DNA of 64,000 nucleotides from Cryptomeria japonica (taxonomy: Eukaryota > Streptophyta > Pinopsida > Cupressales > Cupressaceae). The stretch spans positions 124,247,140-124,311,139 of the forward strand of contig NC_081410.1 of assembly GCF_030272615.1 (NCBI RefSeq). Direction: 5' to 3'. The notes beneath the pieces are model-generated. The model was given only the letters and a program-made list of their open reading frames with translations, searched no databases and was not told where the DNA came from. Shown here one piece after another: positions 1 to 11,514 of the stretch (positions within the stretch are counted from its first letter, which is position 1; each line of letters begins with the position of its first letter). The translations under genes and the position numbers were made by a program.

Positions 1-830
1 AAAGAAGTTGAACATAATATTAGAGCTAAGGAAGCATTGTTGAACGCCCTGACTGATTCAGAGATGACTAATGTAATGGGACTTCAGAATGCACATGAGA
101 TTTGGGAGAATCGTGAGACCTTGTATGCAGGAGATAAAATGGTAAAAGTTGCTAAGTTGTAGAGTTTGAAAGGGAAGTATGAAATGTTGAAGATGGGATA
201 AGATGAGAACATAAACACATGTATGGCTAAGGTGAATGACCTTGTCCTAGGTATCAGATGTGCTCATGGAACCCTTGAAGAAGATGATTTTTTTGCTAAG
301 GTGCTGAGATATTTGCCTCCTGCTTACAAACATAAGGTAGTTTCTATTGATGAGATCCGGAGTGTGACTACATTAACAAGAGATATGTTGGTTGGAAAGA
401 TTGTTGCATTTGAACTAAGCGAATTTGATGAATCACATGGAAAGTTTGAGACAACATTTAGAGCATCAATATCCAAAAAGAAGAAGTATGATCTTGATGA
501 GTGCATAATATCCAGATATGAAAGAGAGAGAAGAGAGATGGAAGAGCAAGAAAGAGAATTGGATGATCTTGAATCATTGATTGCTCGGAGATTGCCTAAG
601 GGAGTTGGTAAGTGTGATGGAAAATTGCCTCTGAAATGTTTCTCTTGCAATAAGATAGGACATTTTGCTTCTAGATGCCCGGAGAGAATGTCTAAGTATG
701 ATAGGCATGATAAATTTGATAAGAATGATAGGAATGATAGATATGAGAAGCATGATAAGTATGATAAGCCTTACAAGCCTAACCAGAAGTATAAGTATTA
801 GAAGAACTATTATTAAGTTGTTGATGAAGG
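1..830 (+). pseudogene. copia gag (UBN2-type capsid plus CCHC zinc knuckle), element A
   Basis: Frame 1 encodes a typical copia Gag: a capsid-type region with the EIW word near base 110, a middle part around LPPAYKHKVVSI, then one CCHC knuckle (CFSCNKIGHFASRCPE, bases 637-684) and a tail rich in Lys, Asp and Tyr. Gag packages element RNA in virus-like particles. Two in-frame stops (160-162 and about 199) break the N-terminal half, and the first stands where a CAG Gln codon is likely. The longest open part is 223-801. The start codon is outside the window. Confidence 0.85.
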
Positions 831-954
831 TGTTACAAATGAAGAATCAAAAGGAGATGAAGTTGTGTTTATTGCCATTAAAGAAGATGGACCGGTACCT
901 ATTGATTCCACAAGTTGTACTATCGAGGAGAAAGCTTTGGCTGCTAAAGTTGAA

Positions 955-998
955 GAGAAAGATGAATGGGTGATTGACAGCGGTTGTTCACGTCATAT
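955..998 (+). pseudogene. copia aspartic protease, 5' fragment before the solo LTR
   Basis: The bases encode DEWVIDSGCSRHI, which holds the copia protease active site (D-S-G). The reading frame continues only after 2236, where TSDKSKFVSM follows, as expected for this family. The enzyme is therefore split by the 999-2235 insertion and cannot be made. The frame lies just past the gag stop. Confidence 0.8.
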
Positions 999-2235
999 TG
1001 TATACACCTAAAAATTGGCTATGAGAAATTAAATAAATATTTTATATTTATTTAATAATTATTCTTCTATTAAATAGTTAATTCGAAAAGATTAATTTGT
1101 TTAATTCATTTCATGTCTTTCTATTAATCAATATTTTATTAATTAATTCATCTATCTTATTCCTCTAATTAATTAAATATCTAATATTTAATTATTCCTT
1201 CTAACCAAGTTAATTAAATATCTAATATTTAATTATTCCTTCTAACCAAGTTAATTAAATATCTAATGTTTAATTATCTCTTCCAAGCAATTAAATATCT
1301 AATATTTAATTGTTATTCTCCTATCCTATAGTCTCAAATATTAAATAATTCTTAAATCATTTAATATCTCTTTTCCAACTCATCCTCCATCTCCACTTCA
1401 TCTTCCCTTTGCCAACTCATCAAACATGTGGCTAAGGAAATTAATATTTCTTAAATATTAATTTATCATTTATCCTCAACCTCCAAACTTAATGAAAATT
1501 GTGTACGTACACATATTTCATAACCATTTCTTATATTCTCTCCAACACCCCTACATCTTAGAAGGACTTGAGTCCACTTGTCCTCTCATGCCTAAATTTC
1601 CTCCAACCATCCCTAGATTCCCTCAGTCAACAACCCAGTCAAGGTGAGATGAGTGACACTTGTCTTCTCCTTCCCCCTTTCTCTCAACCTTCACCTTTGC
1701 TCATAGCCATCCAAATATGTAGATCTGATCAGGACCGTTGATCTGAGCCACATCATCTAATCCTCTCAAAGTCTATAAAATCAAGAGCTTCAGATGAGAG
1801 AGAGTTAGACTTCAAGAGACTGCAAGTGCATTTTGCAAGCCAAGTCTTATGCATCCATGAGTTTTTGAAGCAAATAGAAAATAGAAAATAGAAAATATCA
1901 TTTAGCAATTATCATTTAGCATAATCATTTTTAGCATAATCATGTAGCCTTGCATATCATAGTATCAGTTAACTACAAGTTATCAGTCCATTCTTCATAT
2001 GCCATCTTGGAAGCTAACAATGCATTGTCTGAGAGCACACCATCTGCAACCAGGAACAGTGGAGTTAGGACACAATAGGACATAAGCCATGAAGGGAAAA
2101 ATAATGTTTTATTTTAATATGTATTTCATGTAGTTTCATTGGTTGAATTTGGATTTCCTGTAGCATTTCCATTTGTATTTTGTGAAACTAACTTATTACA
2201 GGTAACATTCTGAGAATGAAATTCAAGCTCACACA
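999..2235 (+). mobile_element. Solo LTR (gypsy-like) inside the protease of element A
   Basis: The insert starts TGTATACACC and ends CTCACACA, the TG...CA ends of an LTR. It is flanked by a perfect 5-bp target duplication CATAT (994-998 and 2236-2240), and removing it rejoins the protease. It holds a TATA box (TATAAAA, 1774-1780) followed by a purine-rich likely transcript start. No internal domain or second LTR is present, so it is a solo LTR left by LTR-LTR recombination. Superfamily is uncertain. Confidence 0.8.
1169..1291. repeat. 41-bp tandem repeat, about 3 copies, in the solo LTR
   Basis: Units begin at 1169, 1210 and 1251 with TTAATTAAATATCTAATATT and a partial unit follows. Each carries the near-palindrome ATTAAATAT...ATATTTAAT, so it can form an AT hairpin. 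It lies in the U3 part of the LTR, upstream of the TATA box. Confidence 0.75.
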
Positions 2236-4542
2236 CATATGACCAGTGATAAAAGCAAATTTGTGAGTATGGAAATGTATGATGGTGGAATAGTGAGATT
2301 TGAAGATGACAAAGCCTATGTGATCCATGGAAGAGGTTCTATTTTCTTTGATGGTAAACATAACACTGATGATGTCTTGTATGTTGAAGGTTTGAAGCAT
2401 AATCTTTTCAATGTTGGACAAATGGTAGACAAAAGCTATGATTTACAATTCAAGAATGAAAAATACAAGATTTTAAATGCCTTCGATATAGAGATTGCAT
2501 CTGGAACTAAGACTAGAGGTAATATCTTTCATTTGAATGCTAGTGAGAAAAGTTGTTTGATTGCTCAGATTGATGAAAGTTGGTTGTGGCATAGGAGAAT
2601 GTGTCATGTTAATTTTGACTCAATGATTAAGATCAGTTATATTCAAGTTGTTAGAGACTCGCCTAAAATTGTTAAGCCTGCTAATCCGATATGTAAAGAA
2701 TGTCAAATGGGTAAGCAAACAAGAATTTCTTTTAAGAGTAAGCAGTATACATCTGATGGATTGCTAGATCTTGTGCATACTGACCTATGTGGACCTACAA
2801 ACATTAGAAGTGTACAAGGAGACAAATATTTTATGTTACTGATTAATGATTATTCCAAGATGATGTGGGTTGTCTTTTTTAAGGAAAAATCAGAAGCATT
2901 GGACAAATTCAAGATATTCAAAGAAAAGGTTGAGATAGAGACGGAACAGAAGGTGAAATGTTTGAGATCTGACAGAGGAGGATAATTTTGTTCTGCTGAG
3001 TTTGATTCATTCTGTGATAAGCATGTGATTAGAAGACAATTATTTGTTCCTAGAACCCCACAACAGAATGGAGTTGTTGAAAGGAAGAACATAACTATCT
3101 TGGATGATGCAAGGACTATATTGATTAAAGGGAATGTTTTGAAGATCTATTGGAGAGAAGTTGTTAGCACTAATGTTTACACATTCAACCGATTACATAT
3201 AAAATGTGATACCGGTAAGACTCCTTATGAGCTATGGTTTGTTCATGTTCCTAATGTGAGTTATCAGTCTATTCTTCATATGCCATCTTGGAAGCCAACA
3301 GTGCATTGTCTGAGAGCACACCATCTGCAACCAGGAATAGTGGAGTTATGACACAATGGGACATAAGCCATGAAGGTAAAAATAATGTTTTATTTTAATA
3401 TGTATTTCATGCAGTTTCATTGGTTGAATTTGGATTTCCTGTAGCATTTCCATTTGTATTTTGTGAAACTAACTTATTACAGGTAACATTCTGAGAATGA
3501 AATTCAAGCTCACACACATATGACCAGTGATAAAAGCAAATTTGTGAGTATGGAAAGGTATGATGGTGGAATAGTGAGATTTGAAGATGACAAAGCCTAT
3601 GTGATCCATGGAAGAGGTTCTATTTTCTTTGATGGTAAACATAACACTAATGATGTCTTGTATGTTGAAGGTTTGAAGCATAATCTTTTCAGTGTTGGAC
3701 AGATGGTAGACAAAAGCTATGATTTACAATTCAAGAATGAAAAAATACAAGATTTTAAATGCCTTCGGTATAGAGATTGCATCTCGAACTAAGACTAGAG
3801 GTAATATCTTTCATTTGAATGCTAGTGAGAAAAGTTGTTTGATTGCTCAGATTGATGAAAGTTGGTTGTGGCATAGGAGAATGTGTCATGTTAATTTTGA
3901 CTCAATGATTAAGATCAGTTATATTCAAGTTGTTAGAGATTCGCCTAAAATTGTTAAGCCTGCTAATCTAATATGTAAAGAATGTCAAATGGGTAAGCAA
4001 ACAAGAATTTCTTTTAAGAGTAAGCAGTATACATCTGATGGATTGCTAGATCTTGTGCATATTGACCTATGTGGACCTACAAACATTAGAAGTGTACAAG
4101 GAGACAAATATTTTATGTTACTGATTAATGATTATTCCAAGATGATGTGGGTTGTCTTTTTTAAGGAAAAATCAGAAGCATTGGACAAATTCAAGATATT
4201 CAAAGAAAAGGTTGAGATAGAGACATGATAGAAGGTGAAATGTTTGAGATCTGACAGATGAGGATAATTTTGTTCTGCTGAGTTTGATTCATTATGTGAT
4301 AAGCATGTGATTAGAAGACAATTATTTGTTCCTAGAACCCCACAATAGGATGGAGTTGTTGAAAGGAAGAACATAACTATCTTGGACGATGCAAGGACTA
4401 TGTTGATTAAAGGGAATGTTTTGAAGATCTATTGGAGAGAAGTTGTTAGCACTAATGTTTACACATTCAACTGATTACATATAAAATGTGATACTGGTAA
4501 GACTCCTTATGAGCTATGGTTTGGTCATGTTCCTAATGTGAG
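1980..4542. repeat. Recent 1.28-kb tandem duplication
   Basis: Copy 1 is 1980-3260 and copy 2 is 3261-4542. The unit joins the last 256 bases of the solo LTR to the protease-integrase region of element A. The copies differ by only about 1-2% by eye, much less than the LTR pairs elsewhere in this window. The junction has about 2 bases of microhomology (AG). Copy 2 has one extra A near 3744 that shifts the frame. Confidence 0.9.
2236..3260 (+). pseudogene. copia protease end, GAG-pre-integrase and integrase, copy 1
   Basis: The open part 2239-2985 carries the protease C-terminal half, a GAG-pre-integrase zinc region (H..R..H...C..C, about 2590-2720) and the start of the integrase core with first Asp in VHTDLCGPT (2774-2800). 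The word RSDRGG is followed by a TAA (2983-2985) where Glu is expected. The same frame continues with PRTPQQNGVVERKN, which includes the catalytic Glu. Copy 1 stops at the duplication junction, so the integrase has no C-terminus. Confidence 0.85.
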
Positions 4543-4864
4543 ATATTTCAAAATCTTTGGAAGCAAATGTTATAACAAGAGAGATGATGACATAGGAAAG
4601 TTTGATGTAAGAAGTGATAAAGGAATTTTCCTAGGATATTCAACAAAGAGAAAAGCCTACCGGTGCTACAATAAGAGACTGAGAAAAATAGTGAAAAGTG
4701 CAAATGTGAAGGTTGATGAGAACTTTGGAAAAGAGATCAGAGCTTGTGGATATGATGATGGTCAACATATTGTTCTAGCTCCTATTAAGACTGAAGAATT
4801 GAAGCAGAATGATCTGGTAGAGACTGCCAATCTGGATGTTTTTGTTGCCAGTGGAGAGTTGTAG
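3517..4864 (+). pseudogene. copia protease/integrase, copy 2, with integrase C-terminus
   Basis: This is the duplicate of 2236-3260. It keeps the first integrase Asp in VHIDLCGPT, but a +1 frameshift near 3744 and stops near 4227 and 4258 break it. Past the duplication end (4542) the integrase C-terminus continues as an open frame, 4538-4864, with KIFGSKCYNKRD and KGIFLGYSTKRKAYRCYN, typical of copia integrases. Only this copy is joined to RT. Confidence 0.85.
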
Positions 4865-6520
4865 GAACCTAAAAATCAAAATAATCAAAAGACTCCAAGG
4901 TATGTAAGATTGAATCATTTTGAAAATTATATTATCGGTGATAAAAATAAAGGTGTGATGACTAGAAGAAGTTGCTTAAAAGGTATGTTTGATTTCTAAA
5001 ATTGAACCTAAAGATGTTGTTGAAGCCTGTAAAGATGAAATTTGGATAAGGGCTATGGAAGAATAATTGAATCAGATTGAAAAGAATAACAAATGGGAAC
5101 TTGTGCCTAGACCTAAAGATAAAAATGTTATTGGTACTAAATGGGTATTTGGGAGAAAATTGAATGAATTCGGTGAAGTTGTCAGAAATAAAGCAAGATT
5201 GGTTTGCAAAGGATATTCATAGAAGGAAGGAATTCATTATGAGAAGACTTTTGCTCCGGTAGCCAGACTTGAAGTTGTTAGACTATTGCTTGCATATGTT
5301 GCCTATAAAGATTTTAAGGTGTATCAGATGGATGTGAAGTCAACCTTTTTGAATGGTGATCTTGAGGAAGAAGTCTACATTGAACAACCTGGTGGATTTT
5401 CATTATCAGATGATGGAGACATGGTATGCAAACTGAAGAAAGCTCTTTATGGATTGAAACAAGCCCCTAGAGCCTGGTATGCTAGATTGGATAAACACTT
5501 GTTGAAATTAGGATTTAATAAAGGTATTGTTGATAGTAATCTATATTTCAAGATTGAGAATGATAACATTTTGATTGTTGAAGTCTTTGTTGATGATATT
5601 ATCTTTGGAGGAGATGATGACTTGAGTATGAAGTTTGTCGGTGATATGCAGAAAGAATTTGAGATGTCTATGATAGGAGAGATGAAACTTTTCTTAGGTT
5701 TGTAGATTTCACAAACTGGAAAAGGTATTTTTAAATCTCAAACTAAATATGTGAAGGAATTGTTGAAAAAATTTGCATTGGAAGACTCTAAACCGGTTGG
5801 AACTCCTATGGTGATTGGTTGCAAATTATCCAAAAATGATGAATCTTAGAAAGCTAATCAGACTCTGTATGTACAGATCTATGGTTGGTGGACTACTATA
5901 TCTTACTTAGACTAGACCGGACATTATGTATGTTGTGTGCATGGCTGTTAGATATCAGTCTAATCTAAAAGAGAGTCATGTCACTGATGTAAAGAGGATA
6001 TTCAGATACTTGAAAGGGACTGTAGATTATGGTTTGTGGTATCCGAGGAATGATGATTTCATGTTATGTGCTTATACTGATGTTGATTGGGTTGATGATG
6101 TTGATAACCGGAAGAGTACCTCTGATGGTGCATTATTTTTTAGGAAGAAATTGGTTTCATGGGCTAGTAAGAAACAAGATTCAGTGTTCTTATCTATTAT
6201 TGAAGTTGAGTACATTGTTGTTGTTGGTAGCTACACTTAAGTAGTTTGGATGAAGCAAATGTTGAAGGATATCAGAGTTATCTATGATGAGCCTACTATC
6301 ATATATAGTGATAATTTCAGTGCCATTAATATGTCAAAGAATCTGGTGCAACATTCAAAGACTAAACACGTATCAATCAAATATCATTTCTTGAGAGAAA
6401 AGGTTAGTAAAGAGGAAGTGAAGCTGGAGTATATGTCTACAAAGGAATAGATTGCTGATATCTTCACTAAGCCTTTGCCTGTAGATACATTTGTCTATTT
6501 GAGAGACAGGTTAGGGGTAT
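4865..6520 (+). pseudogene. copia reverse transcriptase and RNase H, element A
   Basis: RT motifs run in order: NVIGTKWVF (about 5127), the RLVCKGYS region, [12 protein letters not shown] (catalytic Asp), [13 protein letters not shown] and VFVDDIIFG (active-site DD, about 5587). RNase H follows with AYTDVDWVDD, KKQDSVFLSIIEVEY and the CDN-like YSDNFSAI. In-frame TAG codons at 5220, 5703, 5913 and 6448 stand where the family has Gln. A GAA-to-TAA type change lies near 5065. The domain order is complete but the enzyme is dead. Confidence 0.9.
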
Positions 6521-6672
6521 CCACCCCTCTCAACGAGAGATAGATGCCTTGAGTTGCATTGATCCGATGGACTTCCCAGTCTTATCTTTTTGTTTGGATT
6601 GATGAGTTGATGTTGCTCCTCTGGTGGAGTAGTTTGTTTGTGGTTGGATTGGTTATCATGATTTTTTTTATC

Positions 6673-6860
6673 AAAGGGGGAGAGTGAGTTTGGTTTTCTG
6701 TTTTGAAGATCTTTGGCATTGATGTCAAAGGGGGAGAGAAAGCATGTGAAAAATTGTTTGATCTACTTGATCTTCGGGGGAGTTTGTTGGAGATGTTTTC
6801 TTTCTTTGCATTGATTGTTTTTCACATTCATATGTTGCCATCAATGCCAAAGGGGGAGAT
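6673..6860 (+). promoter_or_regulatory. Three serial polypurine tracts of element A
   Basis: AAAGGGGGAGA occurs at 6673, 6727 and 6849. The last directly abuts the 3' LTR and is the expected plus-strand primer. The second and third follow ATTGATGTC or ATCAATGCC words. Function of the upstream copies is unknown. Confidence 0.8.
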
Positions 6861-7934
6861 TGTTGGACATTGTTGCTGCTAGGATATGTTGTTGTCATTG
6901 ATGTCAACATATTCCTATGATTTATTGCTTCGATGATTGCAGATTGGTTTATTGGGATCATGTTTCGGTGTATGGAGTATTTCTAATGTCATTATATATT
7001 TCTATATTGGTTTCAGTAATCCGGGAAGCTTAATTGATCATATCATATGATCCAGTTTGTAGTTTTGTTTTTCTAATCAGTGCTTTGCAGAGTTCAATAT
7101 TTCCTTCAGTATATTCTGGTGTGATCAGATCTTAAGCTGAGACTTTGGGAGATTATTTGGGATGTTCATGTGTATCTTTAGTTCAGATGGTTCATGATTT
7201 GGTGCTCCGCGAGCTATCTTTATTCGTGATAGTTTCTATTATTTGAGTGTTCTTGAATTTCAGACGTTGACATATGAAGATTTGATAAGTGGTGTTGGTG
7301 CAACTGTTACTAATGATTCTAACGTGTTTTTTGGTGTTTCTTAATTGTTTCCTATTTGGTTTGATGATCTGCATTGATTGTTGTGTGAGTTGTTGGTGAT
7401 TTTGCGGATCCGGTGATGTTCTTCATGTTATGTGGTATTCCCGATGGTGTAGTGTGTTGTGGTAGATCTTGGCGTGATTTTCGGTGGTGTTTCATGTTTG
7501 GAGATTTGATTTAGGTCCATGTTATATCACGTATATCATTATATTGATCTGGAGGTCAATCTTTGTATCGTGTAATGTAATTTTGTAATTATGAGTTGAG
7601 GGTTTAGCTGACCTTGTTGTCAAGGTTGATGAATTGTATAAATAGGTGATTTAGTCATGTAATTTAGGTGTTGAGGTTGTTTCTGCATTATCAAAGAGTG
7701 GTGTATGTGCGAACAAGGATTCATCTTTCGGTGTGGTGTATTGAGTAGAGATTGGTGAAGGGAAGACAAATGTGCTTAACCAGAACTATCATCAAGCATT
7801 AGCAGATGCTATTATTGCAGTTCATTCCTTCTAGATTGTAGTCTGAATCTTGTTGTAAGTCAGTGAGACTTCCCTGAGGGTTGTTGCCTTTTGAGTTATT
7901 GTATTTTAAGCAAGTGAGCTCTAGAACACCTAAT
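6861..7934 (+). mobile_element. 3' LTR of element A, probably truncated
   Basis: It starts TGTTGGACATTG directly after the polypurine tract and has the TTGTCATTGATGTCAAC word near its start. It has a likely TATA region at ATAAATAG (about 7638). Similarity to related LTRs ends after GAGCTCTAGAACA, and no TAACA end or target duplication is visible. The short ORFs inside are chance. Confidence 0.75.
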
Positions 7935-8852
7935 TATAATCCCATCTATATAACCATAGCCTCATTAGTTTAAATTGTGTTATAATCAAGCAAAGGATGA
8001 CTTATGAAAGATTTTCCTTGGGAATTGGCCAAGTTTCTTTCAAAGGCACCTATGTTCGAAGAACCGGGAACAAAGCAACCATCCGCTTCTCTTGATTTTA
8101 AGGAGGAAGCTCTTGTTTTCTAAAATTGGTTAAAATAATGCCCATTTTCTCATAGATTAATTTTGTGTTGATATCAAGACTACACCTTTGAATATCTTTT
8201 AGCTGTATATTTAATTTCTAGCCACCATAGACACAAGGACAAAACTATTTCAAATGCAACTCTATTACCTTTTGACAAAAATTACCTTTTAGGTTTATAT
8301 TTAATTTTTTACCACCAAAGACAATCAACACTTAATCTTTTACCACCAAAGACAATCAGGCTCAGCTCTAGCAATAGGAAAGGACAAGACCATTTCAAAT
8401 GCAACACCTAACACCTTTTAACAAATATTACCTTTTAAGTGTATACTTAATTGTTTACCCACCCCAAACACAATTATCAGCTCAACTCTAGCAACTGACA
8501 AGTACAAGATGCAAAAGTTCTCACGCAATTGAATCGAGAAACTAATTATAATTAGCATCATGGATTGTGGAAATCTAATAGATATAATTAAGTACAAGAC
8601 CATTTCAAATACCAACTCCAACAAATTCTGATAATAATTACCTTCTAGTGTATATTAATTTTTTTACCCATCACAGATGTAGAATTGGCAAGGACATGAA
8701 TACTTCAAACTGGCCACAAATATGGATATAGCCACAAAATGTGACAAGTCAAACCCTTCGGCAACACCTACCCGTCCTTTCCTCTAGGGACAAATCAAGT
8801 CGAGATGCACCCTAGCTCAATTAAGAACTAGCTACTCAATCATGCTAGTGAC
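7935..8852. repeat. Non-coding stretch with degenerate 140-210-bp repeats
   Basis: Between elements A and B, related units recur around 8241, 8383 and 8595, each with a CATTTCAAAT word followed by ACCTTTTA or ACCTTCTA and a run near TATATTTAATT. Copies are too diverged for an exact unit. No gene is seen. Confidence 0.5.
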
Positions 8853-11441
8853 TATTGGCATTGTGTTGTCATTGATGTCAACCAATATGGGATGCCTACT
8901 GGTATGAGATATGTATGTGCAACATTGTTAGGGAGGAGTACATGTTGAGATATCTTTGATATCACCTTGTGTTATAGGAAACCAGTAAGGTAAGGAAGAG
9001 AATGTCATTCAGATGGATGACCACTGGTGTCACTGGTACACATGTTAGTGCCTGAGTTGTGTGGATGGAATGGTAAGGTTACCAGTACCAGTACAGTGTA
9101 TCACCAATAATGAGAGTATGTCAACTGATAAGTGAAGTGTTGACAATGGGAAGGATGCTTGGATATTGTTTGTGATGAAGAGGCAGAATGTTACCTAAAT
9201 CACATCAACACCAGAGGAGAAGAATGAACAAGTCACCGGTATGTTGTAAGGTTGCAGAACAACAGGACTCCCACCGGATGAACATGCAATCACCATGTGA
9301 AGAGATGACTGATAGTGAATGTGCCCACACCTGATCACATGTGCATGTTTGAAGATGTGTTGCACAAATAGGGAAGTCACATGAGTGCATTGCAAGATGC
9401 AGATGACATAGGTGTCACTCCACCGGTAAGTGGAGCTTATTTCCTATTATACAAAATGTGCATTATAGTTCTATGAGATAAGGAAGAAGAAGTAAAGGCA
9501 AGTGTTTGAAGGCTTACACCGGATCTACCGGTGAAACAAAGGAATGCCTTGAGTGCATGCAATCAGGGTTATCCACTGGACTGGAAGAGAAGGCATGTTG
9601 GGTTGCCTATGTAGTTGAAGTATGTTGGGTTTGTCTCCTTGACAAACTAGTTGAAATATGGTCTGAGCTGATCAGAGAGAAGGCATGGCTGAGTAGATGT
9701 AGTCAGAGGAGAATGGTCAGATTGAAGATGGAGTCTGTTGAAAGTTGATGACATGGTGTCATCAAGAGTGTTTACCGGTATGTAAGTCCACCGGTAATAT
9801 GGACAAGGTGCAGATGCAGAATACCTCCCACCTAATGAGGATGAGCATGTTATGGATAGACATGTCTAACGACTGGTTGAGGTGTACCACCGATAGTTCA
9901 GCAAAGGGCAGACATGAAGTTTAACGAGTAAAGTATGAAACACTGACAAGGTTAGTAAACCAGTAGAAAAGAAGAATCGGTTGAGTGTTTGGTCAGTGAT
10001 CTTATCAGAACCGACACATCGATCCAAGCTGGCAGTTGGTTGACATGGATGCCACGTGGTGTCAAGGTGGCGGACTTGCATGTAGCGGTAGATGGAGTGT
10101 ACACTGACGAGGTAGTTGCAGAGTTCGTCGACATTAATGGTAGATCCCGTAAATCATGGGATGTGTTGCAGACTATTATAGAGGTTTGCGGCTCGAGGTA
10201 TGGAGGACAACTGAGAGCCAGCTCAAAATGATTGAGGAGATCGAGGCAACTAAAGGAAACTGCAAGACAATCTTGGTGATTGACCAAGGAATCAGCTGAC
10301 AAAGAAAAAAGTAGATTGCCAAAGATAGAAGGCGTGATCAAGAAAGCGTGTTAATGGAAGTGATGAGAAAACAACTGTCTTGGCGATCAGATTGGATTTG
10401 GTTTGCCTCGAGGTTGATGACGAAACCCTAACCGCCCATGTTTTTGAATTGGCTTTTGGCGGGGAAACCAGGTTATATTTAAGGAAGCCAAAATCATTGA
10501 AGGTTGTTGTTGGATAGAGGAAGATAGAGTTGTTACAAAGTGTGTGAGTGTTGCATAAGAGAACTAGATTAGTCAGAGAGAAAATAACTAAGGATAGCAG
10601 TGACTGAGGGTGTGAAGGTTAAATCGGTGATAGGGTTTAATAGAGGGTTAACCGGTATGGTTTGAGAAAATGGTATAGCAACAAGAGTGCATCCGAAGAG
10701 ATAATTGGTAGGAGTTTGTACTGACAGGTAGATAGTTGAGAAGACTGAAGAGAAGAGAAGCAAGGAGGAGATCTGTTAGAGCAGAAGAAGAGCAGAGGTG
10801 AACCAGTAGAGTTTATCGGCAATGTAGCAGCAGATGAGAGAAGGAGAAGAGTGAACCGGTAGAGTTTATCAGCAATGCAGCAGCAGATGAGAGCAGCAGA
10901 AGAGTGAACCGGTGTAGTAGAGAAGGTGTCTCATTAGCAGAAGGAAGTTGTGTGCAGAGGTTGCAAAACTCTTTTGTAACCAGGATATTAACTTTGTTTT
11001 TTATGTTATCATTGAGATCACTAAGTTGTAGCTCGGTGCAGGGGTTGTAGCTCCTTTGGGTTGTAGCCCATAAACAAGTTAGGGGTTGGTTCTCCTTGGG
11101 TTGGTGCACTATATTAGGGGTTGATGCTCCTTGGGTTGGTGCCCTAAATCAGGGGTTGTAGCCCTAAACATTGTTACCCATTTCATTGTGACGTTGGATT
11201 GGAGCAGTAGACTCCAGCAGCATTGCTCACCGAGGTTTTTCCCATCTCGGGTTTTCCTCGTACATACTGGTGTTATGTGATGTCCTTGTGTATGAATGCA
11301 TTTGTGTTTTGTCTCCTCTCTAACTGGTAAGTCTGCATTCAACTAGATTTGTTAATCGGTACACTTCCATAGGGATAGTTAAAGAGAAAAGTTTGACAAC
11401 CACTTATTCACCCCCCTCTCAGTGGTGCATTGTGTCTAACA
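8853..11441 (+). mobile_element. 5' LTR of element B (2.6 kb)
   Basis: It begins TATTGGCATTG (the 3' LTR has TGTTGG, so TG has mutated to TA) and ends CTAACA just before the PBS. A TATA-like box lies at 10474 (TATATTTAAGG). Downstream come a repeated GGGTTGTAGC block and the word GGGTTTTCCTCGTACA, conserved in copia LTRs. Short ORFs inside (9506-9748 and 9989-10231) have diverging counterparts in the 3' LTR. Confidence 0.85.
11036..11165. repeat. 36-bp minisatellite in the 5' LTR of B
   Basis: Units resemble GGGGTTGATGCTCCTTGGG followed by TTGGTGCCCTAAATCA. There are about 4 here and 5-6 in the 3' LTR (17032-17215), so copy number has changed since insertion. Confidence 0.8.
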
Positions 11442-11443
11442 AT

Positions 11444-11455
11444 TGGTATCAGAGC
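11444..11455 (+). other. Primer-binding site of element B
   Basis: TGGTATCAGAGC, two bases after the CTAACA end of the 5' LTR, is complementary to the 3' end of plant initiator tRNA-Met, the usual copia primer. Confidence 0.9.
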
Positions 11456-11514
11456 ATAGGTACCCTGTATATCAAGATTTCTCTCACTTGGGTAAATTCT
11501 GGCTTAAGGACACA

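Larger units (their letters stand above)
1..7934 (+). mobile_element. Ty1-copia LTR retrotransposon A, 5'-incomplete and decayed
   Basis: Reading left to right there is gag with a zinc knuckle, protease, GAG-pre-integrase, integrase, reverse transcriptase, RNase H, polypurine tract and a 3' LTR. Integrase before RT is the Ty1-copia order. The 5' LTR and gag start lie outside the window. The body is disrupted by a solo LTR in the protease (999-2235), a tandem duplication (1980-4542) and many stop codons, so it is not autonomous. The 3' LTR seems cut short near 7934, because its sequence stops resembling related LTRs there. Domain identity is secure; the right edge is approximate. Confidence 0.9.

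Noticed and set aside
1774..1780. Promoter of a host gene
   Set aside because: The TATA box belongs to the solo LTR; no host ORF follows.
9506..9748. 80-codon ORF shared with 15563-15805
   Set aside because: Same reasoning: paired LTR copies, no known motif, and no conserved start context.
9989..10231. 80-codon ORF in the 5' LTR of B, also open at 16030-16272 in the 3' LTR
   Set aside because: The two copies differ at about 17 of 80 residues while the LTRs differ at roughly 7% of bases, so no protein constraint is visible; shared only because LTRs are copies.
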